Source: RHKX01 sp963820055
GTDB taxonomy: Bacteria; Actinomycetota; Thermoleophilia; Solirubrobacterales; 70-9
Reading direction: 5' to 3'
Assembly (NCBI GenBank): GCA_963820055.1
Contig: CAWFYJ010000005.1
Location: 186,001-250,000 of the forward strand
Length of the DNA: 64,000 nucleotides
Position numbers and translations under genes: made by a program. Each line of letters starts with the position of its first letter. Within the stretch, counting starts at the first letter, position 1. Below the pieces are notes generated by a model. The model made no database searches. It saw only the letters and a program-made list of their open reading frames with translations, and had not been told where the DNA came from. Of the stretch, positions 15,556-24,796 are shown one piece after another.

Positions 15556-16819
15556 GTGGCTCTAGCCGTTGCAACGTTCCTGATCGTGCTGGCGCTGATC
15601 GCCAGCGAGCGCCTGCACCGGACGAAGGTGGCGCTGCTCGGCGCCGCAATCGTCGTTCTCTTCGTCCCCGGCTTCGGTCAGGAGACGGCGATCGAGTCGG
15701 TCGACTTCAACACGATCGGGCTGCTCGCGGGGATGATGATCCTCGTCTACCTGACCCAGCAGACGGGGATCTACGACTACATCGCGATTCGCGCCGGACA
15801 GTTCTCGCGAGGCGAGCCGCTGCGCGTCGTCCTCAGCCTCGCCTGCACGACGGCGCTGCTCTCGGCGTTTCTCGACAACCTGACGACCGTCCTGCTGGTC
15901 GTACCGATCACGTTCCTGCTCGCCGACGCGCTGGACATCGACCCGATCCCGCTGATCGTCATCGAGGTGATGGCGTCGAACATCGGCGGCACCGCGACCC
16001 TGATCGGCGATCCGCCGAACATAATCATCGCCGGGGCGACGGGCCTCACGTTCAACGAGTTCATCGTCAACCTCGCGCCGATCGTGGTCGTCACGTTCGC
16101 CGTCGTCGATCGCCGGGCTGTATTTCTATTACCGGCGGCAGCTTCAGGTCGAGGAGAAGAATCGCGTTCTGGTGATGGAGCTCGATGCCGCCGCATCGAT
16201 CCGCGATTCCGAGGAGCTGCGGCGGACGGTGCCCGTCCTCGTCCTGACGGTCCTCGCGTTCTTCATCCACCAGCCGCTCGGCATCGAGCCGGCGACCGTC
16301 GCGCTCACCGGAGCTGCGGTCGGCCTGCTCGTCACCCGGATCCCCCTCGAGCAGGCGCTGGCGAAGATCGAGTGGCCGACCCTCTTTTTCTTCGTCGCGC
16401 TGTTCGTGATGGTCGGGGCGCTCGAGGCGACGGGCGCGATCGGGCACGTCGCCGACGCCGTCAAGAGCCTGACCGGCGGCGACCGCACCGCGGAGCTCTT
16501 CGGCGTGCTCTGGATCGGCGGCATCGGGTCCGCCGTCGTCGACAACATCCCCTTCACGACGGCGATGATCCCCGTCGTCCGCGAGCTCAACGTCTCGGGC
16601 ACCGACGACGCCTATTGGTGGGCGCTCGCGCTCGGTGCCTGCTTCGGGGGCAATGCGACGATCATCGCCGCCGCCGCGAACGTCGCCGCGGCCGGTCTGA
16701 CCGAACGCGCCGGACGGCCGATCGGATTCGTCACGTTCCTGCGGGTCGGGGTTCCCGTGACCGTGACCTCGATGCTGATCGCGACCGCCTATGTGATGCT
16801 CCGCTACGTGGTGGTATAG
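15556..16819 (+). CDS. SLC13/ArsB-NhaD type ion permease (one-base frameshift)
   Basis: Ion-transporter superfamily membrane protein of about 420 residues: a member of the ArsB/CitM/NhaD group, which move anions or exchange Na+/H+. The first half (MALAVATFLIVLALIASERLHR..., signature SAFLDNLTTVLLVVPITF and GGTATLIGDPPNIIIAG) reads in one frame. The second half (IAGLYFYYRRQLQ..., then GGIGSAVVDNIPFTTAMIPVV and CFGGNATIIAAAANV) reads in the next. Both pseudo-symmetric halves are intact. An extra G near 16108, in GTCGTC-G-ATCGCC, accounts for the break. GTG start. The next gene, nine bases on, is a CBS protein and probably its regulator. Confidence 0.8.
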
Positions 16820-16827
16820 AGAGACTC

Positions 16828-17292
16828 ATGACGAACTCGATCGCCCAATCCGTGATCCGCGAGGTGGAGCCGCTCGGCGCCGACGACCTGATCGGCGACG
16901 CCTCCCGGCGCGTCCTCGAGAGCGGCCTGCCGGCGCTTCCCGCCGTCGAGGACGACGGCAGGTTCGCCGGGATCTTCGGCGAGCGCGAGTTCATGCAGGC
17001 GCTGTTTCCGGGGTACATCGGCGAGCTCGCCTCGGCGGCGATGGTCAAGCGGTCGATCGACGACACGATCGAACGCCGCCTCACCTGCCGCCTCGAGCCG
17101 ATCCGCGCGTACATGACGGTCGATCACGTCAACGTCGAGGACGACTACTCGGACACCCAGCTCGCCGAGATCTTCCTGCACCATCGGGTCCTCGTCGTCC
17201 CGGTGTCCAGCGGCGGACGGGTTCACGCCGTGATCACCCGCGCCGACTTCTTCGCCGAGCTCGTCGGCAAGTTCGAGGCGGCATCGGGCTGA
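16828..17292 (+). CDS. CBS-domain protein
   Basis: 154 residues. Two cystathionine-beta-synthase motifs can be traced: about 8-55 (VEPLGADDLIGDASRRVLESGLPALPAV...GIFGEREFMQ) and about 92-145 (AYMTVDHVNVEDDYSDTQLAEIFLHHRVLVVPVSSGGRVHAVITRADFF). Such Bateman modules bind adenine nucleotides. Eight bases separate it from the permease stop, so it likely tunes that transporter by energy status. Confidence 0.8.
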   Translation: MTNSIAQSVIREVEPLGADDLIGDASRRVLESGLPALPAVEDDGRFAGIFGEREFMQALFPGYIGELASAAMVKRSIDDTIERRLTCRLEPIRAYMTVDHVNVEDDYSDTQLAEIFLHHRVLVVPVSSGGRVHAVITRADFFAELVGKFEAASG

Positions 17293-17445
17293 GCTCGCCG
17301 CCGCCGGCCCGGACTGCCCGTCGGCGGTCCGACCCGAGTGCTATCAACCTTGGTTCGCGACCCGAAGATTGGGAAGCGGAGCGATGAGTTTCATCCTCCC
17401 GCCGGGTCTCCAGGCGACAGGGGTAACGACGATGCAAGGAGCTGC

Positions 17446-18451
17446 ATGACTGAAGCAAGTACCGAGCGACCCGCGATTTCCGTGCGCGGGCTGAAGAAGT
17501 CCTACGGGGACGTCAAGGCGCTCGACGGCGTCGACCTCGAGGCGGAGCGCGGCACCGTGCTCGGCGTACTCGGTCCGAACGGCGCCGGGAAGACGACCGC
17601 CGTCCGCGTCCTCGCGACGCTGTTGAAGCCCGATGCCGGAACGGCGCGAGGTGATCGGCCTCGACGTCGTCGCCGACGCGCCGGCGCTGCGCGCGCAGAT
17701 CGGCCTCGCCGGCCAGTATGCGGCCGTCGACGAGAACCTGACCGGGGTCGAGAACCTGGTCATGGTCGGGCGCCTTTACGGCAACCGCCGGAGCGACGCC
17801 AAGGTGCGCGCCGCTGAACTGCTCGACCGGTTCAGTCTCGCCGACGCCGGCGACCGGATCGTCAAGACCTACTCGGGCGGCATGCGCCGGCGACTCGATC
17901 TCGCCGCAGCGCTCGTCGCCCATCCGCCGGTCCTGTTCCTCGACGAGCCGACGACGGGCCTCGACCCGCGCAGCCGACTCGAACTCTGGGAGACGATCGA
18001 GGGGCTCGTCGCCGACGGCACCACCGTGCTGCTGACCACCCAGTACCTCGACGAGGCCGACCGCCTCGCCGATCGGATCGCGGTGATCGATCGCGGCAAG
18101 GTCATCGCCGACGGCACCGCCGACGAGCTCAAGGCGAAGGTCGGGGGGCTCCGCGTGGAGGTCCACGTGACCGACGGGTCGAATGCCGCGCAGGCTGCGG
18201 AGGCGCTGGCCCCGATGTCCGACGATGCGCCGCTCGTCGAGGGCACGAAGGTGAGCGTCACCGTCCGGCAGGAGACCGGCACGATCATGGAGGCCGCCCG
18301 CCGGCTCGATCAGGCCGGCATCGACGCCGACGACGTCGCCGTCCGCAGGCCGACCCTCGACGACGTGTTCCTGACCCTCACCGGCCGGGAGCTCAGCACT
18401 GAAGAAGCCGCCGGCGACGCGTCGGCCGACCATGAGGAGGTGGCGGCATGA
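17446..18451 (+). CDS. ABC exporter ATP-binding protein, DrrA family (one-base frameshift)
   Basis: About 335-residue ATPase of the daunorubicin-resistance (DrrA) type. The first part (MTEASTERPAISVRGLKKSYGDVKALDGVD, Walker A LGPNGAGKTTAVR) and the second (EVIGLDVVADAPALRAQIGLAGQY, signature YSGGMRRRLDLA, Walker B VLFLDEPTTGLDPRSR, and the DrrA C-terminal domain) are in adjacent frames. An extra C at 17647 (GCG-C-GAG) restores AGTAEVIGLDVV when removed. ATG 17446 has GCAAGGAG upstream. Overlaps the permease gene by 4 bp (ATGA). Confidence 0.85.
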
Positions 18452-19212
18452 CCCGCTTCGTACCCGACACGCTCGTCCTCGCCGAACGCAACCTCGTCCG
18501 GCTGCCGCGCTCGCCCGACCTGCTGATCGGATTCACGATCCAGCCGGTTATGTTCGTCCTGCTGTTCGCGTTCGTATTCGGCGGCGCGATCTCGACGCCG
18601 GGGTTCTCCTACATCGACTTCCTGATCCCCGGGATCATCGTCCAGAACACCGCCTTCGGCGGCTTCGTCACCGCCCTCGGTCTCTCCGAGGACCTGACGA
18701 AGGGTCTAATCGACCGGTTCCGCTCGCTGCCGACCTCGCGGGCCTCGGTCCTCGCCGGCCGCACGCTCGCGGACGTCGTGACGAACTCCCTCTCGGTGAT
18801 CGTCCTGGTCGCGACCGGCCTGATCATCGGGTTCTCGTTCGGCACCGGCATCGGCGAGATCATCGCCGGCTTCGCGCTGATGATCCTCTTCGGCTACGCG
18901 TTCTCGTGGATCTTCGCGGTGATCGGGATGTCGGTCTCCTCACCAGAGGCGGCCAACGGCATCGGCTTCACCCTGATCTTCCCGATCACGTTCATCTCGT
19001 CGGCCTTCGTCCCGGTCGACACGATGCCGGCCGGGCTCCAGTGGTTCGCCGAGAAGAACCCGATCACGATCGTCGTCGACGCCATGCGCGCTCTCTGGCT
19101 CGGTACCCCCGCCGGCAACAACATCTGGGGCGCCGTCGTCTGGTGCCTGGTCCTGATCGCGATCTTCGCGCCCCTGGCGGTCCACAAGTACCGCCGCATC
19201 GCCGGCGGCTGA
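18448..19212 (+). CDS. ABC-2 type permease, DrrB family
   Basis: 254-residue membrane partner of the preceding ATPase. About six hydrophobic segments; typical DrrB motifs IDRFRSLPTSRASVLAGRTLADVV (about residues 87-110) and PITFISSAFVPVDTMPAGLQWFAEKNPIT (about 172-200). Together the pair would export a hydrophobic compound such as an antibiotic, polyketide or lipid. Followed by the first hairpin-repeat array. Confidence 0.88.
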   Translation: MTRFVPDTLVLAERNLVRLPRSPDLLIGFTIQPVMFVLLFAFVFGGAISTPGFSYIDFLIPGIIVQNTAFGGFVTALGLSEDLTKGLIDRFRSLPTSRASVLAGRTLADVVTNSLSVIVLVATGLIIGFSFGTGIGEIIAGFALMILFGYAFSWIFAVIGMSVSSPEAANGIGFTLIFPITFISSAFVPVDTMPAGLQWFAEKNPITIVVDAMRALWLGTPAGNNIWGAVVWCLVLIAIFAPLAVHKYRRIAGG

Positions 19213-19263
19213 GAAGGGAACTGAGGAAAGGGGCTGGGACGGGGAAGAGGGAGCACCTCCTCA

Positions 19264-19605
19264 CCCGGCCCCTCAAAGGCAATCCGGTGACCACAGTGGT
19301 CACCGGTTTGCAATTCGCGGCCTGACTCAGGGGCCGAACTGCACGAATTCGGCCCCTCACAGAGCCCAAATTCGCCATTCACCCCGCGACTCAGCCCCTC
19401 AATGGCAATCTGACATGCCCCAGCGTGTACAGATCGCCATTCGCCCCCCGTCCCAGCCCGTCCCACCCGCACCCAGCCCGCCCACTCCCCCTCCCAGCCC
19501 AAACCCACTCCCGCCCAACGCAGGCGCCCTCAACCTCGGCCTAGCCCCTCGGCCTGGCCCTCGGCCCAACCTGCCACCTGAGTACCGCGCCGGTCCCGCC
19601 CCGTA
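19264..19605 (+). repeat. Hairpin-repeat array A, left of the arginine deiminase module
   Basis: 479-bp gap without a gene. Three diverged units of about 60 bp, each forming a stem: (1) 19284-19306, an 11-bp palindrome CCGGTGACCAC around a single A; (2) 19330-19356, GGGGCCGAA with TTCGGCCCC; (3) 19401-19441, AATGGCAATCTG with CAGATCGCCATT. Units 2 and 3 begin with GACTCAG. A C-rich tract follows (19448-19605). The same plan, in the same orientation, recurs at 24471-24790. The Pro-rich open frames here are not credible genes. Confidence 0.75.
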
Positions 19606-19691
19606 GTGCGCACGGATTCCCGCCTCGGACCCTGGACGTACGTTGGTTCCCGTCCAGCCATCAGGCCCGGAGGGGGCCGGAGGGAGTTCGC

Positions 19692-21290
19692 ATGTCCGAC
19701 GATCCGACCGACGAGGGCACCGAGGAGCCTGCCGCTGAGGAGCCCCCCGAGGCCGTCCCCGAGAACAAGCCGAAGCGGTTCCCGACCGCGTTCACGGTCC
19801 TGGCGATCGTCCTGCTGTTCGTCTGGCTCGCCTCGTTCATCATCCCGGCCGGCAAGTACGAGCTCGATCCGAAGACGGGCGGCCCAGTGCCCGGCTCCTA
19901 CACGGAGCTTGCGTCGTGCGACTCGACCGGCGGCAAGCAGCCCTGCTCCGATCACTCGCTCCTGCACCAGTTCAGCAACCTCTGGGCCGCTCCGACGGAC
20001 GGCCTCTACGGGATCGAGAACGACCACGGCCTCGTCTCGGTCGACAATCGCGGCTACCTCTACGGCGCCGCCCAGATCTTCCTGTTCGTCCTCGCGATCG
20101 GCGCCTTCATCAGCGTGACGATGAAGACCGGCGCCATCCAGCAGGGCATCGGCCGCCTGGCGCTGCGCTTCAAGGACCGGCCCCAGGCGCTGATCATCGT
20201 GATCATGCTCGTCTTCGCCCTCGGCGGCACGACCGAGGGGATGTGGGAGGAGACGCTCGGGTTCTTCGCATTACTTGTGCCCCTTGCGCTCGCGCTCGGT
20301 TACGACCGGATGACGGGCGCCGCGATGATCTTCTTCGGTGCCGGCACCGGCGTGCTCGCGTCGACCGTCAACCCGTTCGCGACCGGTGTCGCCTCCGACG
20401 CCGCCGGAATCGAGATCGGCGACGGCATCGGTCTCCGGGTCGCGATGTGGGTCGTCCTCGTCACCGTCGGGATCCTCTACGTGCTCCGATACGCCCGCCG
20501 AGTCAAGGCCGACAACTCGAAGTCGGTTATGGGTCTCGAGGGGATGACGAGCGGCGGCCTGCGGATGGCCGACGAGGTGGTCGGCGAAGTCAAGCCGCTC
20601 GACGGCCGCCAGAAGCTGATCCTGACCCTGTTCTTCGGCGCCTTCGCGGTGATGATCTACGGGTTCGTCCCGTGGGCCGACATCTGGGACACGATCTTCG
20701 GCGCCGACTGGCCGCTGCCGCTCTTCAACTCCTTCTACTTCGCCCAGGCGACGGTGCTCTTCCTGGTCGTCTCGGTCGTCATCGGACTGATCTACAGGCT
20801 CGGTGAGAAGGGGACGGTCGACGCGATCATCATGGGCGCCGGCGAGTTCCTCGGGGCGGCACTGATAATCGTTCTCGCCCGCGCCGTCACGGTGGTGATG
20901 AAGAACTCCTACATCACCGACACGCTCCTGCACTGGACCGAGAATGCGGTCACGAGCCTGAGCGGCGGGGTGTTCGCCTCGGTGGCGATCCTCGTCAACT
21001 TGCCGATCGCGTTCCTCGTCCCGTCGTCGTCGGGCCACGCGGCCCTGGTGATGCCGATCCTCGGGCCGCTCGCGGACTTCGCCGACGTGCCGAGGTCGCT
21101 GTCGGTGACCGCGTACCAAACGGCCTCCGGCCTGGTCAACCTGATCACTCCCACCTCGGTGGTGATCATGGGCGGCCTGACGCTGGCGCGGATCGGCTAC
21201 GACCGTTACCTGCGGTTCGCAATCCCGTACTTCCTGATCCTGCTGGTCCTGAGCATGGCGTTCATGTTCATCGGCAGCGCGATCGGCTGA
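19692..21290 (+). CDS. YfcC family transporter, probable arginine/ornithine antiporter
   Basis: 532-residue membrane protein with an acidic, Pro/Glu-rich cytosolic N-terminus (residues 1-30) followed by about 12 hydrophobic segments. Family features: FIIPAGKYELD after TM1, GTTEGMWEETLGFFALLVPLALALGYD (about 177-203), GAGTGVLASTVNPFATG, and LVPSSSGHAALVMPILGPLADF near the end. YfcC-type (DcuC-like) carriers often sit in arginine deiminase loci, where they exchange arginine for ornithine; here arcA starts 15 bp after the stop. The transport role is inferred from this linkage. Confidence 0.82.
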   Translation: MSDDPTDEGTEEPAAEEPPEAVPENKPKRFPTAFTVLAIVLLFVWLASFIIPAGKYELDPKTGGPVPGSYTELASCDSTGGKQPCSDHSLLHQFSNLWAAPTDGLYGIENDHGLVSVDNRGYLYGAAQIFLFVLAIGAFISVTMKTGAIQQGIGRLALRFKDRPQALIIVIMLVFALGGTTEGMWEETLGFFALLVPLALALGYDRMTGAAMIFFGAGTGVLASTVNPFATGVASDAAGIEIGDGIGLRVAMWVVLVTVGILYVLRYARRVKADNSKSVMGLEGMTSGGLRMADEVVGEVKPLDGRQKLILTLFFGAFAVMIYGFVPWADIWDTIFGADWPLPLFNSFYFAQATVLFLVVSVVIGLIYRLGEKGTVDAIIMGAGEFLGAALIIVLARAVTVVMKNSYITDTLLHWTENAVTSLSGGVFASVAILVNLPIAFLVPSSSGHAALVMPILGPLADFADVPRSLSVTAYQTASGLVNLITPTSVVIMGGLTLARIGYDRYLRFAIPYFLILLVLSMAFMFIGSAIG

Positions 21291-21305
21291 GCGAAGGAGA
21301 CGAAG

Positions 21306-22535
21306 ATGTCATTCAGTGTCGATTCCGAGGTCGGGAAGCTCCGGAAGGTCATCGTTCACCGGCCCGGTCTCGAGCATCGCCGGCTGACGCCGGCGAACGC
21401 CGATGAGCTCCTGTTCGACGACGTCATCTGGGTCCAGAAGGCGAAGATCGAGCACGCGGCGTTCGTCCAGGCGATGACGGCGCGTGGCATCGAGGTCTTC
21501 GACGCCGAGGACCTCCTCGCCGAGGTCCTCGAGGTCGCCGCCGGCAAGGATTGGTTGCTCGACCAGGTTCTGCACGAGCGTCAGGTCGGCCAGTACCTCG
21601 CCGGGAGCGGCCGGGAGTGGGCGGCGTCCGCCTCGGCGAAGGAGGTCGCCGACTATCTGATCGGCGGGATGACGAAGGAGGAGATCGAGGAGGGGAAGGG
21701 TCTGTTCTATGGCTCGTCAGGGCCGATGGACATGGTCCTGCCACCGCTCGCCAACTTCATGTTCCAGCGCGATCCGTCGTCGTGGATCTACGGCGGGGTG
21801 ACGATCAACCCGATGACGAAGCCGGCGCGCCGGCCGGAGACGGCGATCATGGAGGCGATCTACCGCTTCCACCCGATGTTCGCCGCCGAAGGCGGCACGG
21901 ACGTCTGGTTCGGCGGGGTGGAGGAGGACTGGGGCCGTTGCACGATCGAGGGCGGCGACGTCGAGACGATCGGCAACGGCGCGGTGATGATCGGCATGGG
22001 TGAACGAACGACGCCGCAGTCGGTTGGGATCCTCGCCCGGAACCTCTTCGCTGCCGGCGCGGCGACGCTGGTGCTCGCCGTGAAGCTCCCGCCGTCCCGC
22101 TCCTACATGCACCTCGACACGGTGATGACGATGGTCGATCGCGACACCATCACCCTCTATCCGTCGGTCGTCAACGACGACGTCCGGATCTGGTCGCTGC
22201 GCCCCGGCGACGAGCCCGGCCCGCTGCCGGTCGTCGAGCCGTTCGCCGGCAACGTCGTCGACGCGCTCGAGTACGCGCTCGGTATCGACGGGATCCAGGT
22301 AATTCCAACCGGCGGGGACACCGCCGAGATGGCCCGCGAGCAGTGGGACGACGGCAACAACGTCGTCTGTCTCGAGCCCGGCGTCGTCGTCGCCTACGAG
22401 CGCAACGTCGACACGAACACCCGCCTGCGGAAGGCGGGCATCGAGGTGATCACGATCGACGGCTCCGAGCTCGGCCGGGGCCGCGGCGGATCGCACTGCA
22501 TGACCTGCCCGATCGAGCGCGATCCGGCCTACTGA
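21306..22535 (+). CDS. arcA: Arginine deiminase
   Basis: 409-residue cytosolic enzyme: L-arginine + H2O to citrulline + NH3. N-terminal SEVGKLRKVIVHRPGLEHRRLTP; guanidinium-binding NFMFQRDPSSWIYGG (about residues 151-165); HLDTVMTMVD carrying the catalytic His (about 265); and C-terminal GGSHCMTCPIERDP with catalytic C398. Full length, all active-site blocks intact. First step of the ADI pathway, which yields ATP, ammonia and acid tolerance under low oxygen. Ribosome site GAAGGAGACGAAG; gene order antiporter-arcA-arcB-arcC. Confidence 0.95.
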   Translation: MSFSVDSEVGKLRKVIVHRPGLEHRRLTPANADELLFDDVIWVQKAKIEHAAFVQAMTARGIEVFDAEDLLAEVLEVAAGKDWLLDQVLHERQVGQYLAGSGREWAASASAKEVADYLIGGMTKEEIEEGKGLFYGSSGPMDMVLPPLANFMFQRDPSSWIYGGVTINPMTKPARRPETAIMEAIYRFHPMFAAEGGTDVWFGGVEEDWGRCTIEGGDVETIGNGAVMIGMGERTTPQSVGILARNLFAAGAATLVLAVKLPPSRSYMHLDTVMTMVDRDTITLYPSVVNDDVRIWSLRPGDEPGPLPVVEPFAGNVVDALEYALGIDGIQVIPTGGDTAEMAREQWDDGNNVVCLEPGVVVAYERNVDTNTRLRKAGIEVITIDGSELGRGRGGSHCMTCPIERDPAY

Positions 22536-22567
22536 GCAACTGATGAACTGAGGAGCTGAGAGCTGAG

Positions 22568-23563
22568 ATGTACAACCTGCGAAACCGGAGCTTCCTGAAG
22601 GAGATCGACTTCAGTCGAGAGGAACTACTCCACCTCCTCGCGCTCTCCGAGGCCCTGAAGGTCGCCAAGTACGCGGGCAACGAGGAGCCGCGCCTGCGCG
22701 GCAAGGACATTGCGCTGATCTTCGAGAAGACTTCGACCCGGACCCGCTGCGCGTTCGAGGTCGCCGCCTTCGACCAGGGCGCCCACGTCACCTACCTCGA
22801 CCCGACCGGGTCGCAGATGGGCCACAAGGAGTCGATCGCCGACACCGCATCGGTCCTCGGCCGCATGTTCGACGGGATCGAGTACCGCGGCTCCGGCCAG
22901 GAGAACGTCGAGGAGCTCGCCCGTCACGCCGGCGTCCCGGTCTACAACGGCCTCACGAACGAATGGCACCCGACGCAGATGCTCGCCGACTTCCTGACGA
23001 TGCGCGAGCACAGCGGCAAGCCGTACGACGAGATCGCCTACACGTTCGTCGGCGACGGCCGCTACAACATGGGCCGCTCGTTGCTCGTCACCGGCGCGAT
23101 CCTCGGCTCCGACGTCCGCATCGTCACGCCGCCCGGCCTGCGCCCGCCCGACGACGTCGTCGCCACGGCCGAGGATCTCGCCGCCGCCTCCGGCGCCCGG
23201 ATCACGCTCACCGATGACATCGGCGCCGTCAGCGGATCGGACTTCGTCCACACGGACGTCTGGGTGTCGATGGGGGAGCCGAAGGACGTCTGGGCCGAGC
23301 GCGCGAAGGTCCTCGAGTCCTTCCAGGTCAACTCGGCGCTCCTGGCTGCGACCGGCAACCCGAAGGTGAAGTTCATGCACTGCCTGCCCGCCTTCCACGA
23401 CGACACGACCACCCTCGGCGCCGAGATCGCCGCCGCCACCGGCATGCACGACGGCCTCGAGGTGACCGACGAGGTCTTCCAGTCGCCCGCCAGCATCGTC
23501 TTCGACCAGGCCGAGAACCGCCTCCACACGATCAAGGCCGTCCTCGTCGCGACGCTCGGATGA
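22568..23563 (+). CDS. arcB: Ornithine carbamoyltransferase, catabolic
   Basis: 331 residues. In this context it would run backwards: citrulline + Pi to ornithine + carbamoyl phosphate. Carbamoyl-phosphate site KTSTRTRCAFE (S56-R60), FVGDGRYNMG (about 159) and HCLPAFHDDTT (about 275) of the ornithine site. Length and an N-terminus with NRSFLKEIDFSREEL match ArcB/ArgF. Lies between arcA and arcC (arcC start overlaps by 4 bp), which supports the catabolic role over arginine biosynthesis. No arg biosynthetic genes are nearby. Confidence 0.92.
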   Translation: MYNLRNRSFLKEIDFSREELLHLLALSEALKVAKYAGNEEPRLRGKDIALIFEKTSTRTRCAFEVAAFDQGAHVTYLDPTGSQMGHKESIADTASVLGRMFDGIEYRGSGQENVEELARHAGVPVYNGLTNEWHPTQMLADFLTMREHSGKPYDEIAYTFVGDGRYNMGRSLLVTGAILGSDVRIVTPPGLRPPDDVVATAEDLAAASGARITLTDDIGAVSGSDFVHTDVWVSMGEPKDVWAERAKVLESFQVNSALLAATGNPKVKFMHCLPAFHDDTTTLGAEIAAATGMHDGLEVTDEVFQSPASIVFDQAENRLHTIKAVLVATLG

Positions 23564-24474
23564 CGGCGCCCAGCCCGCTCGCGGTCGTCGCCCTCGGCGG
23601 CAACGCCCTGCTGCGCCGCGGGGAGGAGTCCAGTGCCGCCAACCAGCACGACGCCGCCCGTGCCGCCGCGCGGGTGCTCGGCCCGGTCTCGGAGCGCACC
23701 CGTCTCGTCGTCACCCACGGCAACGGCCCCCAGGTCGGCCTCCTCGCCCTCAAAGAGGACGCCTACGCCGAGGGCGCGCCCTACCCGCTCGACGTCCTCG
23801 ACGCCGAGAGCGGCGGCCAGATCGGCTACGTGATCGAGCTCGAGCTCGACAACGTCGTCGACCACCAGGACACCGTCGCAGTCATCACCCGCGTCCTCGT
23901 CGACGCCGACGACCCGGCCTTCCACGATCCCTCCAAGTTCATCGGTCCCGTCTACATGGAGCACCGCGCCCACGAGCTCGCCGACGAGCGCGGCTGGACC
24001 ATCAAACCCGACGGCGACATGTGGCGCCGCGTCGTCCCCTCGCCCGAACCCCGCGAGATCGTCCAGCTCCACGCCATCCAGCAGCTCGTCGAATCCGGCT
24101 TTCTCGTCGTCTGCGTCGGCGGCGGCGGCGTCCCCGTCATCGCCACCCCCGAAGGCCACGAGGGCGTCGAGGCCGTCATCGACAAGGACCTCGCCAGCTC
24201 CCTCCTCGCCGTCGGCCTCGGCGCCGACCTCCTGGTCCTCGCCACCGACGTCGAAGCCGTCTACCTCGACTGGGGCACGCCCACCCAGCGCGCCATCGGC
24301 ACCGCCAACCCCGCCGAGCTCCGCGCCCACACCTTCCCCGGTGGCTCCATGGGCCCGAAGGTCGAGGCCATCTGCCGCTTCGTCGAAGCAACCGGCGGCC
24401 GTGGCGCCATCGGCTCCCTCGACGACATCGCCGCGATCATCGACGGCACCGCCGGCACCCAGGTCACGCCCTGA
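23560..24474 (+). CDS. arcC: Carbamate kinase
   Basis: 304-residue amino-acid-kinase-fold enzyme: carbamoyl phosphate + ADP to ATP + NH3 + CO2. Motifs: VVALGGNALLRRGEE (6-20), VVTHGNGPQVGLLAL (about 49-63), VCVGGGGVPVI (about 185), VIDKDLASSLLA (about 207) and GSMGPKVEAICRFVE (about 264). GTG/ATG coupling to arcB (ATGA overlap). The stop codon lies inside the first unit of repeat array B, so the array begins exactly where the operon ends. Confidence 0.94.
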   Translation: MTAPSPLAVVALGGNALLRRGEESSAANQHDAARAAARVLGPVSERTRLVVTHGNGPQVGLLALKEDAYAEGAPYPLDVLDAESGGQIGYVIELELDNVVDHQDTVAVITRVLVDADDPAFHDPSKFIGPVYMEHRAHELADERGWTIKPDGDMWRRVVPSPEPREIVQLHAIQQLVESGFLVVCVGGGGVPVIATPEGHEGVEAVIDKDLASSLLAVGLGADLLVLATDVEAVYLDWGTPTQRAIGTANPAELRAHTFPGGSMGPKVEAICRFVEATGGRGAIGSLDDIAAIIDGTAGTQVTP

Positions 24475-24790
24475 CTGAGGCACCGAACAGCAAGAAAGAT
24501 CCCCCACGGGGACCAAACTTGCAGTTCACCCCCTGACTCAGGCACCGAATGGCAAATCGGTCCCCCCAGGGCCCAAATTCGCCATTCGCCCGACGGCTCA
24601 GCCCCTCAATGGCAATCCGGCATGCCCCAGCCGGTACGAATTGCCATTCGCAGCCCAACTCACCCGTCCACAGCCGTCCCGCCCCGCCGAACTCACCCGC
24701 ACCCAGCCGCAAGCAGCCCACCCAGGTTCCCTCCCCAGCCCAAACCAACCTTCACCGCCGCAAGCGCCTCCAACCTCGGCCCGCCCGCCT
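24471..24790 (+). repeat. Hairpin-repeat array B, right of the arginine deiminase module
   Basis: 322-bp gap between arcC and amtB. Three units of about 60 bp starting near 24471, 24533 and 24593, each opening with a CTGACT(C/G)AGG-like box and folding into a stem: U1 pairs GAACAGCAAG with CTTGCAGTTC; U2 pairs CGAATGGC (24546-24553) with GCCATTCG (24581-24588); U3 pairs AATGGCAAT (24608-24616) with ATTGCCATT (24640-24648). A C-rich tail resembling that of array A follows, ending in CAACCTCGGCC in both. Same orientation as array A. Confidence 0.75.
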
Positions 24791-24796
24791 CGACCC

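Noticed and set aside
19415..19606. Proline-rich frame inside repeat array A (and its counterpart 24622-24810)
   Set aside because: The sequence is the C-rich tail of the repeat arrays; no ribosome site, no conservation between the two translations.
19264..24790. CRISPR array
   Set aside because: Units are diverged and form their own stems, with no unique spacers of constant size and no cas genes.
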